A DNA stretch of 64,000 bases from Streptomyces sp. AM 4-1-1 (lineage in GTDB: Bacteria; Actinomycetota; Actinomycetes; Streptomycetales; Streptomycetaceae), in the NCBI RefSeq assembly GCF_029167625.1, contig NZ_CP119145.1, positions 3,472,001-3,536,000 on the forward strand. Reading direction: 5' to 3'. Position 1 is the first letter of the stretch, and each line of letters starts with the position of its first letter. Under the pieces are notes generated by a model. It did no database searches. It was not told the origin of the DNA and saw only the letters and a list, made by a program, of their open reading frames with translations. Below are positions 48,159-56,877 of the stretch, one piece after another. The translations under genes were made by a program, and so were the position numbers.

Positions 48159-49130
48159 GTGAGCGACGTCCGTAATGTGATCATCATCGGATCTGGGCCG
48201 GCGGGTTACACCGCGGCCCTGTACACCGCACGCGCGTCGCTGAAGCCGCTGGTCTTCGAGGGCGCCGTCACGGCCGGTGGTGCGCTGATGAACACCACCG
48301 AAGTGGAGAACTTCCCGGGTTTCCAGGACGGCATCATGGGTCCCGACCTCATGGACAACATGCGCGCCCAGGCCGAGCGCTTCGGCGCCGAGCTGATCCC
48401 GGACGATGCGGTCGCCGTCGATCTCGGCGGAGAGATCAAGACTGTCACCGACACGGCCGGCACCGTGCACCGCGCGAAGACCGTCATCGTCACGACGGGC
48501 TCCCAGCACCGCAAGCTCGGACTGCCGAACGAGGACGCCCTCTCCGGGCGCGGTGTCTCCTGGTGCGCCACCTGCGACGGCTTCTTCTTCAAGGACCAGG
48601 ACATCGCCGTGGTCGGTGGTGGCGACACGGCCATGGAGGAGGCGACCTTCCTTTCCCGGTTCGCCAAGTCCGTGACGATCGTCCACCGCCGCGACTCCCT
48701 GCGCGCCTCCAAGGCCATGCAGGACCGTGCCTTCGCCGACCCGAAGATCCGGTTCGCCCTGGACAGCGAGGTCGCCGAGATCCATGGTGAGCAGAAGCTC
48801 TCCGGCGTGACCCTCCGCAGCACCAAGACCGGCGAAACCGCCCCGCTTGCGGTGACCGGCCTGTTCATCGCCGTGGGTCATGACCCGCGTACCGAACTCT
48901 TCAAGGGGCAGCTCGACCTCGACGACGAGGGCTACCTCAAGGTTGAGGCCCCCTCGACGCGCACCAACGTTTCCGGTGTCTTCGCCGCGGGCGATGTGGT
49001 CGACCACACCTACCGTCAGGCCATCACCGCTGCGGGCACCGGCTGTTCCGCCGCGCTCGACGCCGAGCGCTTCCTCGCTGCGCTCACGGACGAAGAGCCC
49101 GCCGAGCCGGAGAAGACCCCCGCAGTCTGA
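48159..49130 (+). CDS. trxB: Thioredoxin reductase
   Basis: NADPH-dependent flavoprotein disulphide reductase of 323 residues that recharges thioredoxin. FAD-binding [16 protein letters not shown] at the start; redox-active C136-A-T-C139 in [14 protein letters not shown]-binding [18 protein letters not shown]-terminal FAD motif [10 protein letters not shown]. The GTG has GAGGAAG upstream; the longer in-frame start at 48087 is in the promoter region. Gap of 42 bp to trxA, so one transcript is likely. Confidence 0.97.
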   Translation: MSDVRNVIIIGSGPAGYTAALYTARASLKPLVFEGAVTAGGALMNTTEVENFPGFQDGIMGPDLMDNMRAQAERFGAELIPDDAVAVDLGGEIKTVTDTAGTVHRAKTVIVTTGSQHRKLGLPNEDALSGRGVSWCATCDGFFFKDQDIAVVGGGDTAMEEATFLSRFAKSVTIVHRRDSLRASKAMQDRAFADPKIRFALDSEVAEIHGEQKLSGVTLRSTKTGETAPLAVTGLFIAVGHDPRTELFKGQLDLDDEGYLKVEAPSTRTNVSGVFAAGDVVDHTYRQAITAAGTGCSAALDAERFLAALTDEEPAEPEKTPAV

Positions 49131-49172
49131 TCCGTGTTCCACCCAACATCCCGCGAAGTTAAGGAGGCCGCC

Positions 49173-49505
49173 GTGGCCGGCGCCCTGAAGAACGTGACTG
49201 ACGACTCCTTCGACGAGGACGTCCTCAAGAGCGAGAAGCCCGTACTGGTCGACTTCTGGGCTGCCTGGTGCGGTCCGTGCCGTCAGATCGCCCCTTCTCT
49301 GGAGGCCATCGCGGCTGAGCACGGCGACAAGATCGAGATCGTCAAGCTCAACATCGACGAGAACCCGGCCATCGCCGCCAAGTACGGCGTGATGTCCATC
49401 CCGACCCTGAACGTCTACCAGGGTGGCGAGGTCGCCAAGACCATCGTCGGCGCCAAGCCCAAGGCCGCCATTCTTCGCGATCTCGAAGCCTTCATCGGCC
49501 AGTAG
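49173..49505 (+). CDS. trxA: Thioredoxin
   Basis: Thiol reductant of 110 residues with the canonical active site WCGPC (C33, C36) and the cis-proline segment SIPTLNVYQGG. AAGGAGG precedes the GTG start. Partner of trxB immediately upstream; both should be induced by disulphide stress via SigR and linked to the SigM locus. Confidence 0.98.
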   Translation: MAGALKNVTDDSFDEDVLKSEKPVLVDFWAAWCGPCRQIAPSLEAIAAEHGDKIEIVKLNIDENPAIAAKYGVMSIPTLNVYQGGEVAKTIVGAKPKAAILRDLEAFIGQ

Positions 49506-49519
49506 AGCCGCCGTTCACC

Positions 49520-49533
49520 GTTTCACGTGGAAC
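49520..49533. promoter_or_regulatory. parS site, one mismatch, overlapping the trxA terminator
   Basis: GTTTCACGTGGAAC, one change from consensus. Its last five bases (GGAAC) are also the start of the terminator stem. Confidence 0.85.
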
Positions 49534-49562
49534 AGGCCCACCCTTCGGGGTGGGCCTGTTCC
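49529..49562 (+). terminator. Terminator of trxB-trxA with a TTCG tetraloop
   Basis: GGAACAGGCCCACCC pairs perfectly with GGGTGGGCCTGTTCC around a TTCG loop (15-bp stem), 23 bases after the trxA stop. The left stem shares bases with a parS site. It may also stop the convergent GNAT transcript. Confidence 0.9.
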
Positions 49563-49605
49563 GTATGCGGGACGACTTCGGTCCGCCGAGACGACCTGGA
49601 AATGT

Positions 49606-50223
49606 TCAGAGGGGTCGCAACACGGGGTCTTTCTGAACCGCTCCCAGCAGTCTGTCCAGAGCCAGCTCGACATCTTCCTTCCAGGAAAGAGTCGTGCGCA
49701 GTTCCAGTCTCAACCGCGGATACCTCGGATGGGGTCGTACGGTCTTGAACCCCACCGCCAGCAGATGGTCCGCGGGGAGCACACAGGCAGACTCCGTCCA
49801 GCGGGCGTCCCCGAATGCCTCGACCGCCTTGAAACCCCGCCTCAACAGATCCTTGGCCACCGTCTGAACCATGACCCGGCCCAGCCCCTGCCCCTGGTAG
49901 CCCGGCATGACCCAAGCCATCATCAGCTGCAAGGCATCGGGAGAGACCGGACTCGTAGGGAAGGCAGTGGACCGGGGGACGTAGGCCGGGGGCGCGTAGA
50001 GGACGAAGCCGACCGGCACGTCGTCCACGTACACGACCCGTCCGCATGAGCCCCACTCCAGCAGGACGGCGGAGATCCATGCCTCCTTCTCCACCCCGGG
50101 CCTGCCCGCTCTTACCGCCGCTTCCCCGCTGACCGGATCGAGTTCCCAGAAGACGCACGAGCGACAGCGCCTGGGAAGGTCCGAGAGGTTGTCGAGTGTG
50201 AGCGGTGCGAGCCGACGCCCCAT
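49606..50223 (-). CDS. GNAT-family N-acetyltransferase
   Basis: Acetyltransferase-fold protein of 205 residues. The acetyl-CoA loop is PGYQGQGLGRVMVQ, preceded by the strand ALQLMMAWVM; RRCRSCVFWELDP near the start has a cysteine pair. Acceptor unknown. It lies between the trx cluster and parAB on the minus strand, a position conserved among Streptomyces by recall. ATG start at 50223. Confidence 0.85.
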   Translation of the reverse strand: MGRRLAPLTLDNLSDLPRRCRSCVFWELDPVSGEAAVRAGRPGVEKEAWISAVLLEWGSCGRVVYVDDVPVGFVLYAPPAYVPRSTAFPTSPVSPDALQLMMAWVMPGYQGQGLGRVMVQTVAKDLLRRGFKAVEAFGDARWTESACVLPADHLLAVGFKTVRPHPRYPRLRLELRTTLSWKEDVELALDRLLGAVQKDPVLRPL

Positions 50224-50466
50224 GGAGGCTGTTCCTCACTTCCTTCGTCCGCCGCATCCTGTGCGGCGGTCAGCGCTCCCCGTTCATGGAGCAGGCTGCC
50301 GACGAATCCCGGACGGCTCCCGGACCAAGCACCGTGGTGGCTCTGCCCGGCCGTGGCTGACTGATCGCGTGGCCGGCCCTCCCCCCGAGGCGGATCAAGG
50401 TCATGCGTCATACGGCAAACGCATCGTATCCACCCGGAGACGAAGCAGACACCGTGGAAATGCAAA

Positions 50467-50508
50467 GGGCGGGCCGCGATCGGGTACTTCCCGGGTCGCG
50501 GCCCGCCC
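50467..50508 (-). terminator. Terminator of the parAB operon
   Basis: GGGCGGGCCGCGA and TCGCGGCCCGCCC form a perfect 13-bp stem just after the parB stop (20 bp away). Confidence 0.85.
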
Positions 50509-50527
50509 CACAGGCTGTACGAAGAGG

Positions 50528-51628
50528 TCAGCCCTCTTCGACGCCCTCAGACCTGCCCGAAGAGCTGTCCAGCACCCGCCCCTCGCCCGGCGCGAGACTG
50601 CCGAGAATCCGCTCCAGATCCTCCATCGAGGCGAACTCGACGACGATCTTTCCCTTCTTCTGCCCGAGGTCGACCTTCACCCGGGTCTCGAAACGGTCCG
50701 AGAGCCGTGAGGCGAGGTCGCTCAGAGCGGGCGAGAGCCGGCCACCTGCCCGGGGCCCCTTCGGCTTGACGGTGCTCGTCGGACGAGAACCCATCAGCGT
50801 CACGATTTCCTCGACCGCTCGCACGGAAAGCCCCTCGGCCACGATGCGATGAGCCAGCCGGTCCTGCTCCTCGGAGTCGTCCACCGACAGCAGCGCCCGC
50901 GCGTGCCCCGCCGAGAGCACCCCGGCGGCCACCCTTCGCTGCACAGGGGGCGACAGTCGCAGCAGACGCAGGGTGTTGGACACCTGCGGGCGTGATCTGC
51001 CGATCCGGTCGGCCAGCTGATCATGCGTGCACTTGAAGTCCTTGAGCAGCTGGTCGTACGCGGCTGCCTCTTCCAACGGGTTGAGCTGGGCCCGGTGAAG
51101 GTTCTCCAGGAGTGCGTCCAGGAGAAGCTTCTCGTCGTCCGTGTCCCGGACGATGGCCGGAATCCGTTCCAGACCGGCCTCGCGGCAAGCCCTCCAGCGC
51201 CGCTCGCCCATGATGAGCTCGAAGCGCTCCGGTCCCAGCTTCCGCACGATGACGGGCTGGAGGAGTCCGACCTCCTTGATGGAGGTGACCAGCTCCGCGA
51301 GCGCGTCCTCGTCGAACACCTCGCGCGGCTGGCGGGGGTTGGGTGTGATGGAACCCAGAAGGATCTCGGCGAAGTACGCCCCGGTGGAGTCAGTGCTCGC
51401 GACGGTGGGCTCCGCCGCCGGTGCGGGTACGGAGACACCTGGCTCCTGCGCCGCAGGCGCGGACGCCAGCGAGGTCACCTTCGCCGCTGCGATCCCCCGC
51501 TCGGCCGTCAGCACCGGAACAGCTCCTGGCGATGACGAACCCACCCCGGCCGGCACCTGCTTCTCCTGCGGAGCGGCCGGGATCAGTGCACCGAGCCCAC
51601 GTCCCAACCCTCTACGACGCTCGCTCAC
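50528..51628 (-). CDS. parB: Chromosome-partitioning protein ParB
   Basis: CTP-dependent clamp that loads at parS and slides, organising the origin region into a segregation complex; 366 residues. N-terminal ParA-contact motif [17 protein letters not shown]-binding [13 protein letters not shown] near residue 140; helix-turn-helix ([20 protein letters not shown]); C-terminal dimerisation domain ending near GRVLDSSSG. Start overlaps the parA stop by 4 bp, so the two are translationally coupled. Its ten targets are visible across this window. Confidence 0.97.
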   Translation of the reverse strand: MSERRRGLGRGLGALIPAAPQEKQVPAGVGSSSPGAVPVLTAERGIAAAKVTSLASAPAAQEPGVSVPAPAAEPTVASTDSTGAYFAEILLGSITPNPRQPREVFDEDALAELVTSIKEVGLLQPVIVRKLGPERFELIMGERRWRACREAGLERIPAIVRDTDDEKLLLDALLENLHRAQLNPLEEAAAYDQLLKDFKCTHDQLADRIGRSRPQVSNTLRLLRLSPPVQRRVAAGVLSAGHARALLSVDDSEEQDRLAHRIVAEGLSVRAVEEIVTLMGSRPTSTVKPKGPRAGGRLSPALSDLASRLSDRFETRVKVDLGQKKGKIVVEFASMEDLERILGSLAPGEGRVLDSSSGRSEGVEEG

Positions 51629-52707
51629 TGGTTCTTCCCCTCCGAGATGTTCTGCTGACTGTTCTGCGTGCCTGTGTGCGCGTGCTTGGCCTCGTAGTGC
51701 ATTCCGACGCCTCGGAGAGCGATCTCACGGGCCGCTTCGAGGTAGGACAGCGAACCGCTGGACCCAGGGTCGTACGTCAAGACCGTCTGGCCGTAGCTCG
51801 GAGCCTCCGAGATCCGCACCGAACGCGGAATGCTCGTACGCAGCACTTCCTTGCCGAAGTGAGTGCGTACCTCCTCGGCCACCTGGGACGCGAGCCGGGT
51901 CCTGCCGTCGTACATGGTGAGCAGGATCGTCGACACATGCAGATCCGGGTTGAGGTGCCCCCGCACAAGGTCGACGTTACGCAGCAGCTGCCCCAGCCCC
52001 TCCAGCGCGTAGTACTCGCACTGGATCGGAATCAGCACTTCGGCGCCGGCGACCAGCGCGTTGACCGTCAGCAATCCGAGCGAAGGCGGGCAGTCGATGA
52101 GGATGTAGTCCAACGGCTGCTCGTAAGCCTGGATCGCCCGCTGCAGTCGACTCTCCCGCGCCACCAGCGAAACCAGTTCGATCTCCGCACCGGCGAGATC
52201 GATGGTCGCTGGGGCGCAGAAGAGACCTTCGACGTCGGGGACGGGCTGAACCACCTCGGAAAGCGGTCGGCTGTCCACCAGGACGTCATAGATCGAGGGA
52301 ACGTCAGCATGGTGATCGATCCCCAGGGCCGTGGAGGCATTGCCCTGCGGGTCGAGGTCGACGACCAGGACGCGGGCGCCGTGCAGGGCCAGTGAAGCGG
52401 CAAGGTTGACCGTCGAGGTCGTCTTGCCCACCCCACCCTTCTGGTTGGCCACCACCATGATGCGCGTCTGGTCAGGGCGGGGCAGCCCCTCGCCCGCGCG
52501 CCCAAGAGCCTGGACCGCCAGCTGGGCCGCGTGGCCGATGGGGGTGTCGTCCATCGGTGGCGGTGGTGTTTCACGTGAAACACCTTCCCCCACCGACTCG
52601 GTACGGGGACCGGGGACCGGATCGGCCATCGGTCCCGCAATATTGGCGTCGGACCGCAAGGATTCACTCTCCTCGACTTCAAGCTCGCAATGAACAGAGC
52701 CTGCCAT
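51625..52707 (-). CDS. parA: Chromosome-partitioning ATPase ParA
   Basis: Walker ATPase that positions ParB complexes in aerial hyphae; 360 residues from the chosen ATG. Deviant Walker A at K90[26 protein letters not shown] and [15 protein letters not shown] follow. The in-frame coding extends upstream to a GTG at 52869, adding 54 Arg/Ala/Gly-rich residues (MFHVKRRSLL...), and that extension contains a parS site, so its coding status is unresolved. A second parS site lies inside the coding sequence at 52568. Confidence 0.95.
   Translation of the reverse strand: MAGSVHCELEVEESESLRSDANIAGPMADPVPGPRTESVGEGVSRETPPPPMDDTPIGHAAQLAVQALGRAGEGLPRPDQTRIMVVANQKGGVGKTTSTVNLAASLALHGARVLVVDLDPQGNASTALGIDHHADVPSIYDVLVDSRPLSEVVQPVPDVEGLFCAPATIDLAGAEIELVSLVARESRLQRAIQAYEQPLDYILIDCPPSLGLLTVNALVAGAEVLIPIQCEYYALEGLGQLLRNVDLVRGHLNPDLHVSTILLTMYDGRTRLASQVAEEVRTHFGKEVLRTSIPRSVRISEAPSYGQTVLTYDPGSSGSLSYLEAAREIALRGVGMHYEAKHAHTGTQNSQQNISEGKNQ
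52568..52581. promoter_or_regulatory. parS site inside parA
   Basis: Perfect GTTTCACGTGAAAC, read in frame as VSRET within the N-terminal region of ParA. Confidence 0.95.
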
Positions 52708-52853
52708 GCTTTCGGGGTCGTGAACCAGCGAGGCCCGCTCTTCTGTGGATGAACCCGCTTTTGTGGACAACCCCGCAACCCGTGCGGGCTTGCGGCCGCG
52801 CGGCGCGGCAGCCGCACGACCGCGACCGATGATTCCCTGGAGCAGAGAGCGAC

Positions 52854-52867
52854 GTTTCACGTGAAAC
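52854..52867. promoter_or_regulatory. parS site at the parA start region
   Basis: Perfect GTTTCACGTGAAAC. It is either in the parA promoter/leader or, if translation starts at 52869, codons 2-6 (FHVKR). Confidence 0.95.
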
Positions 52868-52999
52868 ACGATGCACGGGAGGGGTCACAGGGCAGTCCCG
52901 ACACTCCGCGCGGGAACACATGGCACCTTCTATGGAGCATCACCGAGAAGCCCGGCGCAAGCGCCACACGGCGCTCTTTCCGCCGGGACAGGCTCCTCC

Positions 53000-53740
53000 T
53001 CAACGCCGACGGCGCGTGCGACTGACCCTCGCGGCCTTTGCCCTCTTCGCGGCGAACCTCACACCGCCGGGGCTCTCCCCGACCACCACGCGCACCACGG
53101 TGGAGAGGGGATCGACCAGGCCCTCGCCGACCCGCAGCACCTCGGCCTCCACCACGCCGAGCTTGCTCAGAGCGGCGCGTGCGCCCTGGATCTCCTCTTC
53201 GGCGGTGTCGCCCTTGAGGGCCAGCATCTCTCCGTACGGGCGCAGCAGGGGAACACCCCACCCGGCCAGCCGGTCGAGCGGAGCCACGGCGCGAGCCGTC
53301 ACCACATGCACCGGCTGCAGGGTTCCCAGGACTTCCTCGGCGCGGCCACGGACCACCGTGACATGGTCGAGCCCCAGGAGCTCGACGACCTCCTGGAGGA
53401 AGTTCGTGCGACGCAGCAGAGGCTCAAGCAGGGTGATCTTCAGGTCGGGACGGACCAGCGCCAGCGGAATGCCCGGCAGTCCTGCCCCGGACCCCACGTC
53501 GCAGACCGTGACCCCCTCGGGCACGACCTCGGAGAGCACCGCGCAGTTCAGCAGGTGCCGTTCCCACAGCCGTGGCACCTCACGCGGACCGATGAGTCCA
53601 CGCTTGACTCCGGCGTCCGCGAGCAGTTCCCCGTACCGGACCGCCTCCGGGAGGAACTCACCGAATACCGCCTGCGCCGCTTCCGGCGTCTGGGGGAGTT
53701 CTGCTGCCTCCGTCACGAGGACCGTCCTTCCATACCGCAC
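53000..53740 (-). CDS. rsmG: 16S rRNA methyltransferase RsmG (GidB)
   Basis: SAM-dependent 7-methylguanosine methyltransferase for G527 of 16S rRNA; 246 residues. SAM-binding segment [20 protein letters not shown]-binding basic tail [15 protein letters not shown]. Loss of this gene in actinobacteria causes low-level streptomycin resistance and, in Streptomyces, antibiotic overproduction (known). On the minus strand between jag and parA, the conserved order. Confidence 0.96.
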   Translation of the reverse strand: MRYGRTVLVTEAAELPQTPEAAQAVFGEFLPEAVRYGELLADAGVKRGLIGPREVPRLWERHLLNCAVLSEVVPEGVTVCDVGSGAGLPGIPLALVRPDLKITLLEPLLRRTNFLQEVVELLGLDHVTVVRGRAEEVLGTLQPVHVVTARAVAPLDRLAGWGVPLLRPYGEMLALKGDTAEEEIQGARAALSKLGVVEAEVLRVGEGLVDPLSTVVRVVVGESPGGVRFAAKRAKAARVSRTRRRR

Positions 53741-53775
53741 TACCGCGCTGTGGGTGGCTGAATCAGGCTGACAAA

Positions 53776-53807
53776 GTCGGCCCCGCCTGCGAACAGACGG
53801 GGCCGAC
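53776..53807 (-). terminator. Terminator after jag
   Basis: GTCGGCCCCG and CGGGGCCGAC form a perfect 10-bp stem between jag and rsmG, marking the end of the rpmH-rnpA-yidD-yidC-jag run. Confidence 0.8.
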
Positions 53808-53822
53808 AGTACAAGGGTCCGG

Positions 53823-54335
53823 TCAGGCCGGAAGAACGACGACGAAGCGCTCCGGCTCCTCGCCCTCGGACTCGCTGCGCAGACCGGCCGCCGCGACGGC
53901 GTCGTGCACGACCTTGCGCTCGAACGGCGTCATCGGGGCCAGCTTCAGCGGTTCGCCGGTGCTCTTGACCTCGTCCGCGGCCTTGGCGCCCAGCTCGGCC
54001 AGTTCCTCACGCTTCTTTGCCCGGAATCCCGCGATGTCCAGCATCAGCCGACTGCGGTCACCGGTCTCCCGGTGCACGGCCAGGCGTGTCAGCTCCTGGA
54101 GTGCTTCCAGCACCTCACCGTCGCGGCCCACGAGCTTCTGCAGATCACGGGTCGAGACGTCGCTGATGATCGAGACCGCAGCCCGGTCCGCCTCGACGTC
54201 CATGTCGATGTCGCCGTCGAGATCGGCGATGTCGAGCAGGCCCTCAAGGTAGTCGGCGGCGATCTCCCCCTCCTGCTCAAGACGGGTCAAGGTGTCGCTG
54301 CCCTCAGCGGCCGTGGAAGTGGTGCCTTCCGTCAC
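53823..54335 (-). CDS. jag: Jag/KhpB-type RNA-binding protein (KH and R3H)
   Basis: RNA-binding protein of 170 residues. An acidic N-terminus ([20 protein letters not shown]) is followed by a KH domain with [15 protein letters not shown] and an R3H domain near [14 protein letters not shown] and [13 protein letters not shown]. Paralogues in Firmicutes (KhpB/EloR) regulate elongation by binding mRNA. Directly after yidC with a 14-bp gap. Confidence 0.93.
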   Translation of the reverse strand: MTEGTTSTAAEGSDTLTRLEQEGEIAADYLEGLLDIADLDGDIDMDVEADRAAVSIISDVSTRDLQKLVGRDGEVLEALQELTRLAVHRETGDRSRLMLDIAGFRAKKREELAELGAKAADEVKSTGEPLKLAPMTPFERKVVHDAVAAAGLRSESEGEEPERFVVVLPA

Positions 54336-54349
54336 GGGTGGACTCCTTC

Positions 54350-55609
54350 TTACTTCTTGGACGGGTGCTTGGGCCGCTGCGGGCCCTTGCGCTGTCCGGA
54401 CTTGGCTTGGCGTGAGGAGCCTGACGCGGGCTTGGCCGCCGGCTTGGACTTGGCGTCCTGGGACTCGTCCTGCTTCTGCAACGAGGTCTTGGGCCCCATG
54501 TCGGTGGAATCAGTGCTCTTGTCCGCGCTCTGCTGGGCAGCGGTCTGACGCTTCGCCTTGGACTGGCGCTTGGGCTGCTGTCGCCTGGCCGCCGCGCTCT
54601 CGGCCTCGGCGGCCGCGGTGTCGCTCTTGACCACCTTGCCGTCCTCCTGGGGTGCCAGGCCGAGCTTGCCCAGTCCCACGATGAACTTGCGCTCGATGTC
54701 GTTGCGGTCGGCACCCTTGGCGACGATCCGCTTGACCGCGTTGCGCTTGGCCCTGCCGCGGACCTCGCCATGAGCGGTGACGCTCTTCAGCACACGTTCC
54801 AGGTAGTGGTCCTGCGCCTTGCTGCCCGGCGTCGGGTTCTGGTTGATCACGTACATCTGCTGACCCATGGTCCAGACGTTGGTGGTCAGCCAGTAGACGA
54901 GGACACCGACGGGGAAGTTGATGCCCATGACGGCGAAGATCAGCGGGAAGATGTACATCAGCATCTTCTGCTGCTGCATGTAAGGGGTCTTCACCGTCAG
55001 GTCGACGTTCTTCGTCATCAGCTGGCGCTGGGTGAAGAACTGCGACGCGGACATCATGACGATCATGACCGCGGTGACGACCCGGACATCGGTCAGGGAG
55101 GCGCCCAGACTGGCCACCTTGTCACCGTGGTCCATGAACTTCGCGGCCAGCGGGGCACCGAAGATGTGGGCCTTGCGCGCGCTGTCGAGCAGGGGCTGGT
55201 CGATGACGCCGATGGTCTTGCCCGAGGCGATGGCCGAGAGCACGTGGTACAGGGCGAAGAAGAACGGGGACTGCGCCAGGATGGGCAGGCACGAGGAGAG
55301 CGGGTTGGTGCCCGTCTCCTTGTACAGCTTCATCATCTCTTCGGACTGACGCTGCTTGTCGCTCTTGTAGCGCTCCTGGATCGCCTTCATCTTCGGCTGG
55401 AGCACCTGCATATTGCGGGTGGACTTGATCTGCTTCACGAAGAGCGGGACGAGGCAGATACGGATCAGTACCACCAGGGACACGATGGACAGGCCCCAGG
55501 CCCAGCCCGTGTCGTTCCCGAAGATCGCTCCGTACAGCTTGTGGAACTGGACGATCACCCAGGAAACGGGGTACGTGATGAAGCTGAACAGACTGGCAAT
55601 CGTGTCCAC
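54350..55609 (-). CDS. yidC: Membrane-protein insertase YidC
   Basis: Oxa1/YidC insertase of 419 residues that helps fold and insert membrane proteins. Spans include [20 protein letters not shown], the hydrophilic-groove helices around [20 protein letters not shown], and [20 protein letters not shown]. The C-terminal tail is long, basic and rich in Lys/Gln/Ser, and would touch the ribosome. GTG start three bases after the yidD stop: tight coupling. Confidence 0.97.
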   Translation of the reverse strand: MDTIASLFSFITYPVSWVIVQFHKLYGAIFGNDTGWAWGLSIVSLVVLIRICLVPLFVKQIKSTRNMQVLQPKMKAIQERYKSDKQRQSEEMMKLYKETGTNPLSSCLPILAQSPFFFALYHVLSAIASGKTIGVIDQPLLDSARKAHIFGAPLAAKFMDHGDKVASLGASLTDVRVVTAVMIVMMSASQFFTQRQLMTKNVDLTVKTPYMQQQKMLMYIFPLIFAVMGINFPVGVLVYWLTTNVWTMGQQMYVINQNPTPGSKAQDHYLERVLKSVTAHGEVRGRAKRNAVKRIVAKGADRNDIERKFIVGLGKLGLAPQEDGKVVKSDTAAAEAESAAARRQQPKRQSKAKRQTAAQQSADKSTDSTDMGPKTSLQKQDESQDAKSKPAAKPASGSSRQAKSGQRKGPQRPKHPSKK

Positions 55610-55612
55610 TAA

Positions 55613-55972
55613 TCAGGCTCCTTGAGCATTGGGCGAGGTCTCTGTGGCCAGGCTCGGGGGTTCGGAGACCGCCCCCTGGGGAGGCACAGCATCGGCGGAG
55701 TTCCCGCCCTTGCTGCCACGCAGAGCGTTACGCAGCAGCTCGTGCCAACGCGGACGCTTGCGTGGTGGGACATGGTCCACGCCGCCTGGTGACCACGGAT
55801 TGCATCGCAGGATGCGCCATGCGGTCAGCGCTGTTCCCTTGATGGCACCGTGCCGGTCGATCGCCGTATATCCATAGTGGGAACACGACGGGTAGTAACG
55901 GCAGACAGGCCCTAGTAGTGGGCTGATCGTCCACTGATACAGCTTGATGAGAGCCAGCAACGGGTACTTCAT
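55613..55972 (-). CDS. yidD: Membrane protein insertion efficiency factor YidD
   Basis: Small membrane-associated helper of 119 residues. Core motif [20 protein letters not shown] and [20 protein letters not shown] is unmistakable, and the basic tail is typical. Overlaps rnpA by 4 bp on one side and lies three bases from yidC on the other. Confidence 0.96.
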   Translation of the reverse strand: MKYPLLALIKLYQWTISPLLGPVCRYYPSCSHYGYTAIDRHGAIKGTALTAWRILRCNPWSPGGVDHVPPRKRPRWHELLRNALRGSKGGNSADAVPPQGAVSEPPSLATETSPNAQGA

Positions 55973-56340
55973 CGCGCGCCCCCTCCCAGGAGCCGCTGCA
56001 ACGCGGCGTCCAGGTCTCGGGCCAGCTGTTCATGGCCGGCGTCACCCGCACCGGGCAACGCACGTACGACAACCAGGCTACCGGGGGGCAGCACGGACAG
56101 TCGTTCTCGGACCAGGTGGCGAAGCCTGCGCTTCACCGCTGTGCGTACGACCGCACCACCTACCGCCTTGCTGACAACGAAACCCGCACGCGGCGGGGGA
56201 GCACTCTCCCCTGTCGCGTGCGGGTCCGTAGCACCACTACGTAGGTGTACGACGAGTAGCGGGCGTCCGGCCCGACGTCCCCGGCGTACCGCGATCGCGA
56301 AGTCCTCGCGCCGCCTCAGCCGATTCTCGGTAGGCAGCAC
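55969..56340 (-). CDS. rnpA: Ribonuclease P protein component
   Basis: Protein subunit of RNase P, 123 residues, which trims 5' leaders from tRNA precursors. Basic start [20 protein letters not shown] and the RNR-like motif [14 protein letters not shown] fit. It lies 18 bp after rpmH and overlaps yidD, the conserved origin-proximal arrangement. Confidence 0.96.
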   Translation of the reverse strand: MLPTENRLRRREDFAIAVRRGRRAGRPLLVVHLRSGATDPHATGESAPPPRAGFVVSKAVGGAVVRTAVKRRLRHLVRERLSVLPPGSLVVVRALPGAGDAGHEQLARDLDAALQRLLGGGAR

Positions 56341-56358
56341 GTCATGACCTGTACGCGA

Positions 56359-56496
56359 TCAGGCGGACAGGTTGGCGCGACCCTTGCCACGGCGGGACGC
56401 GAGAATCGCGCGGCCGGCACGGGTGCGCATACGCAGCCGGAAGCCGTGGGTCTTCGCGCGACGACGGTTGTTCGGCTGGAAGGTGCGCTTGCTCAC
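56359..56496 (-). CDS. rpmH: 50S ribosomal protein L34
   Basis: 45-residue ribosomal protein translated from GTG: start [20 protein letters not shown], end [11 protein letters not shown]. It is too short for many ORF filters but complete. First gene of the rpmH-rnpA-yidD-yidC-jag run and divergent from dnaA; this divergence is a hallmark of bacterial origins. Confidence 0.97.
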   Translation of the reverse strand: MSKRTFQPNNRRRAKTHGFRLRMRTRAGRAILASRRGKGRANLSA

Positions 56497-56593
56497 TCGG
56501 GGGCTCCAGAAATGATTCGTGTGTTGGCGGGACATCGCCTGGCTGTCACCGTGCGCCCACGAGAAGCTCGCGTAAACGCCTTAGTGCACCGCT

Positions 56594-56612
56594 TCACGAT
56601 CACAGATCGTGA
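56594..56612. promoter_or_regulatory. Perfect palindrome in the rpmH-dnaA promoter region
   Basis: TCACGATC, ACA, GATCGTGA: exact 8-bp arms about 100 bp upstream of rpmH and 265 bp ahead of dnaA. A regulator site or a small hairpin are both possible. Confidence 0.5.
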
Positions 56613-56716
56613 CCTTTGCCCATCGGAGGCAGGCGGCAGCAGCCATCGACAACTCGACCTGGTCACGGTACGCGCGGCCGCGCCATCCGGTCAAACCCGC
56701 ACTGTACCGGCTCCCA

Positions 56717-56737
56717 TTGTGCACAGCCTGTGGACAA
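56717..56737. promoter_or_regulatory. DnaA boxes upstream of dnaA
   Basis: TTGTGCACA at 56717-56725 (one mismatch) and TGTGGACAA at 56729-56737 (perfect TTGTCCACA on the minus strand), 140-160 bp ahead of the start codon. These fit DnaA autoregulation, which is known in Streptomyces. Confidence 0.8.
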
Positions 56738-56877
56738 CAACTTGAACCACGCGGGTCGGGCTGACTACCGTGGCTCGACTCCGGCTCTTTTTCTTCCCGC
56801 CTGCCGGGCCCCACCCAGACCGACCCATCCCGTCCCGAGAACCACACATTCGTGGGACCTGCGAGAGAGCGTGCCTT

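Noticed and set aside
56770..56877. N-terminal extension of DnaA
   Set aside because: The 36 codons before the GTG overlap the expected promoter/leader region and lack the DnaA family start.
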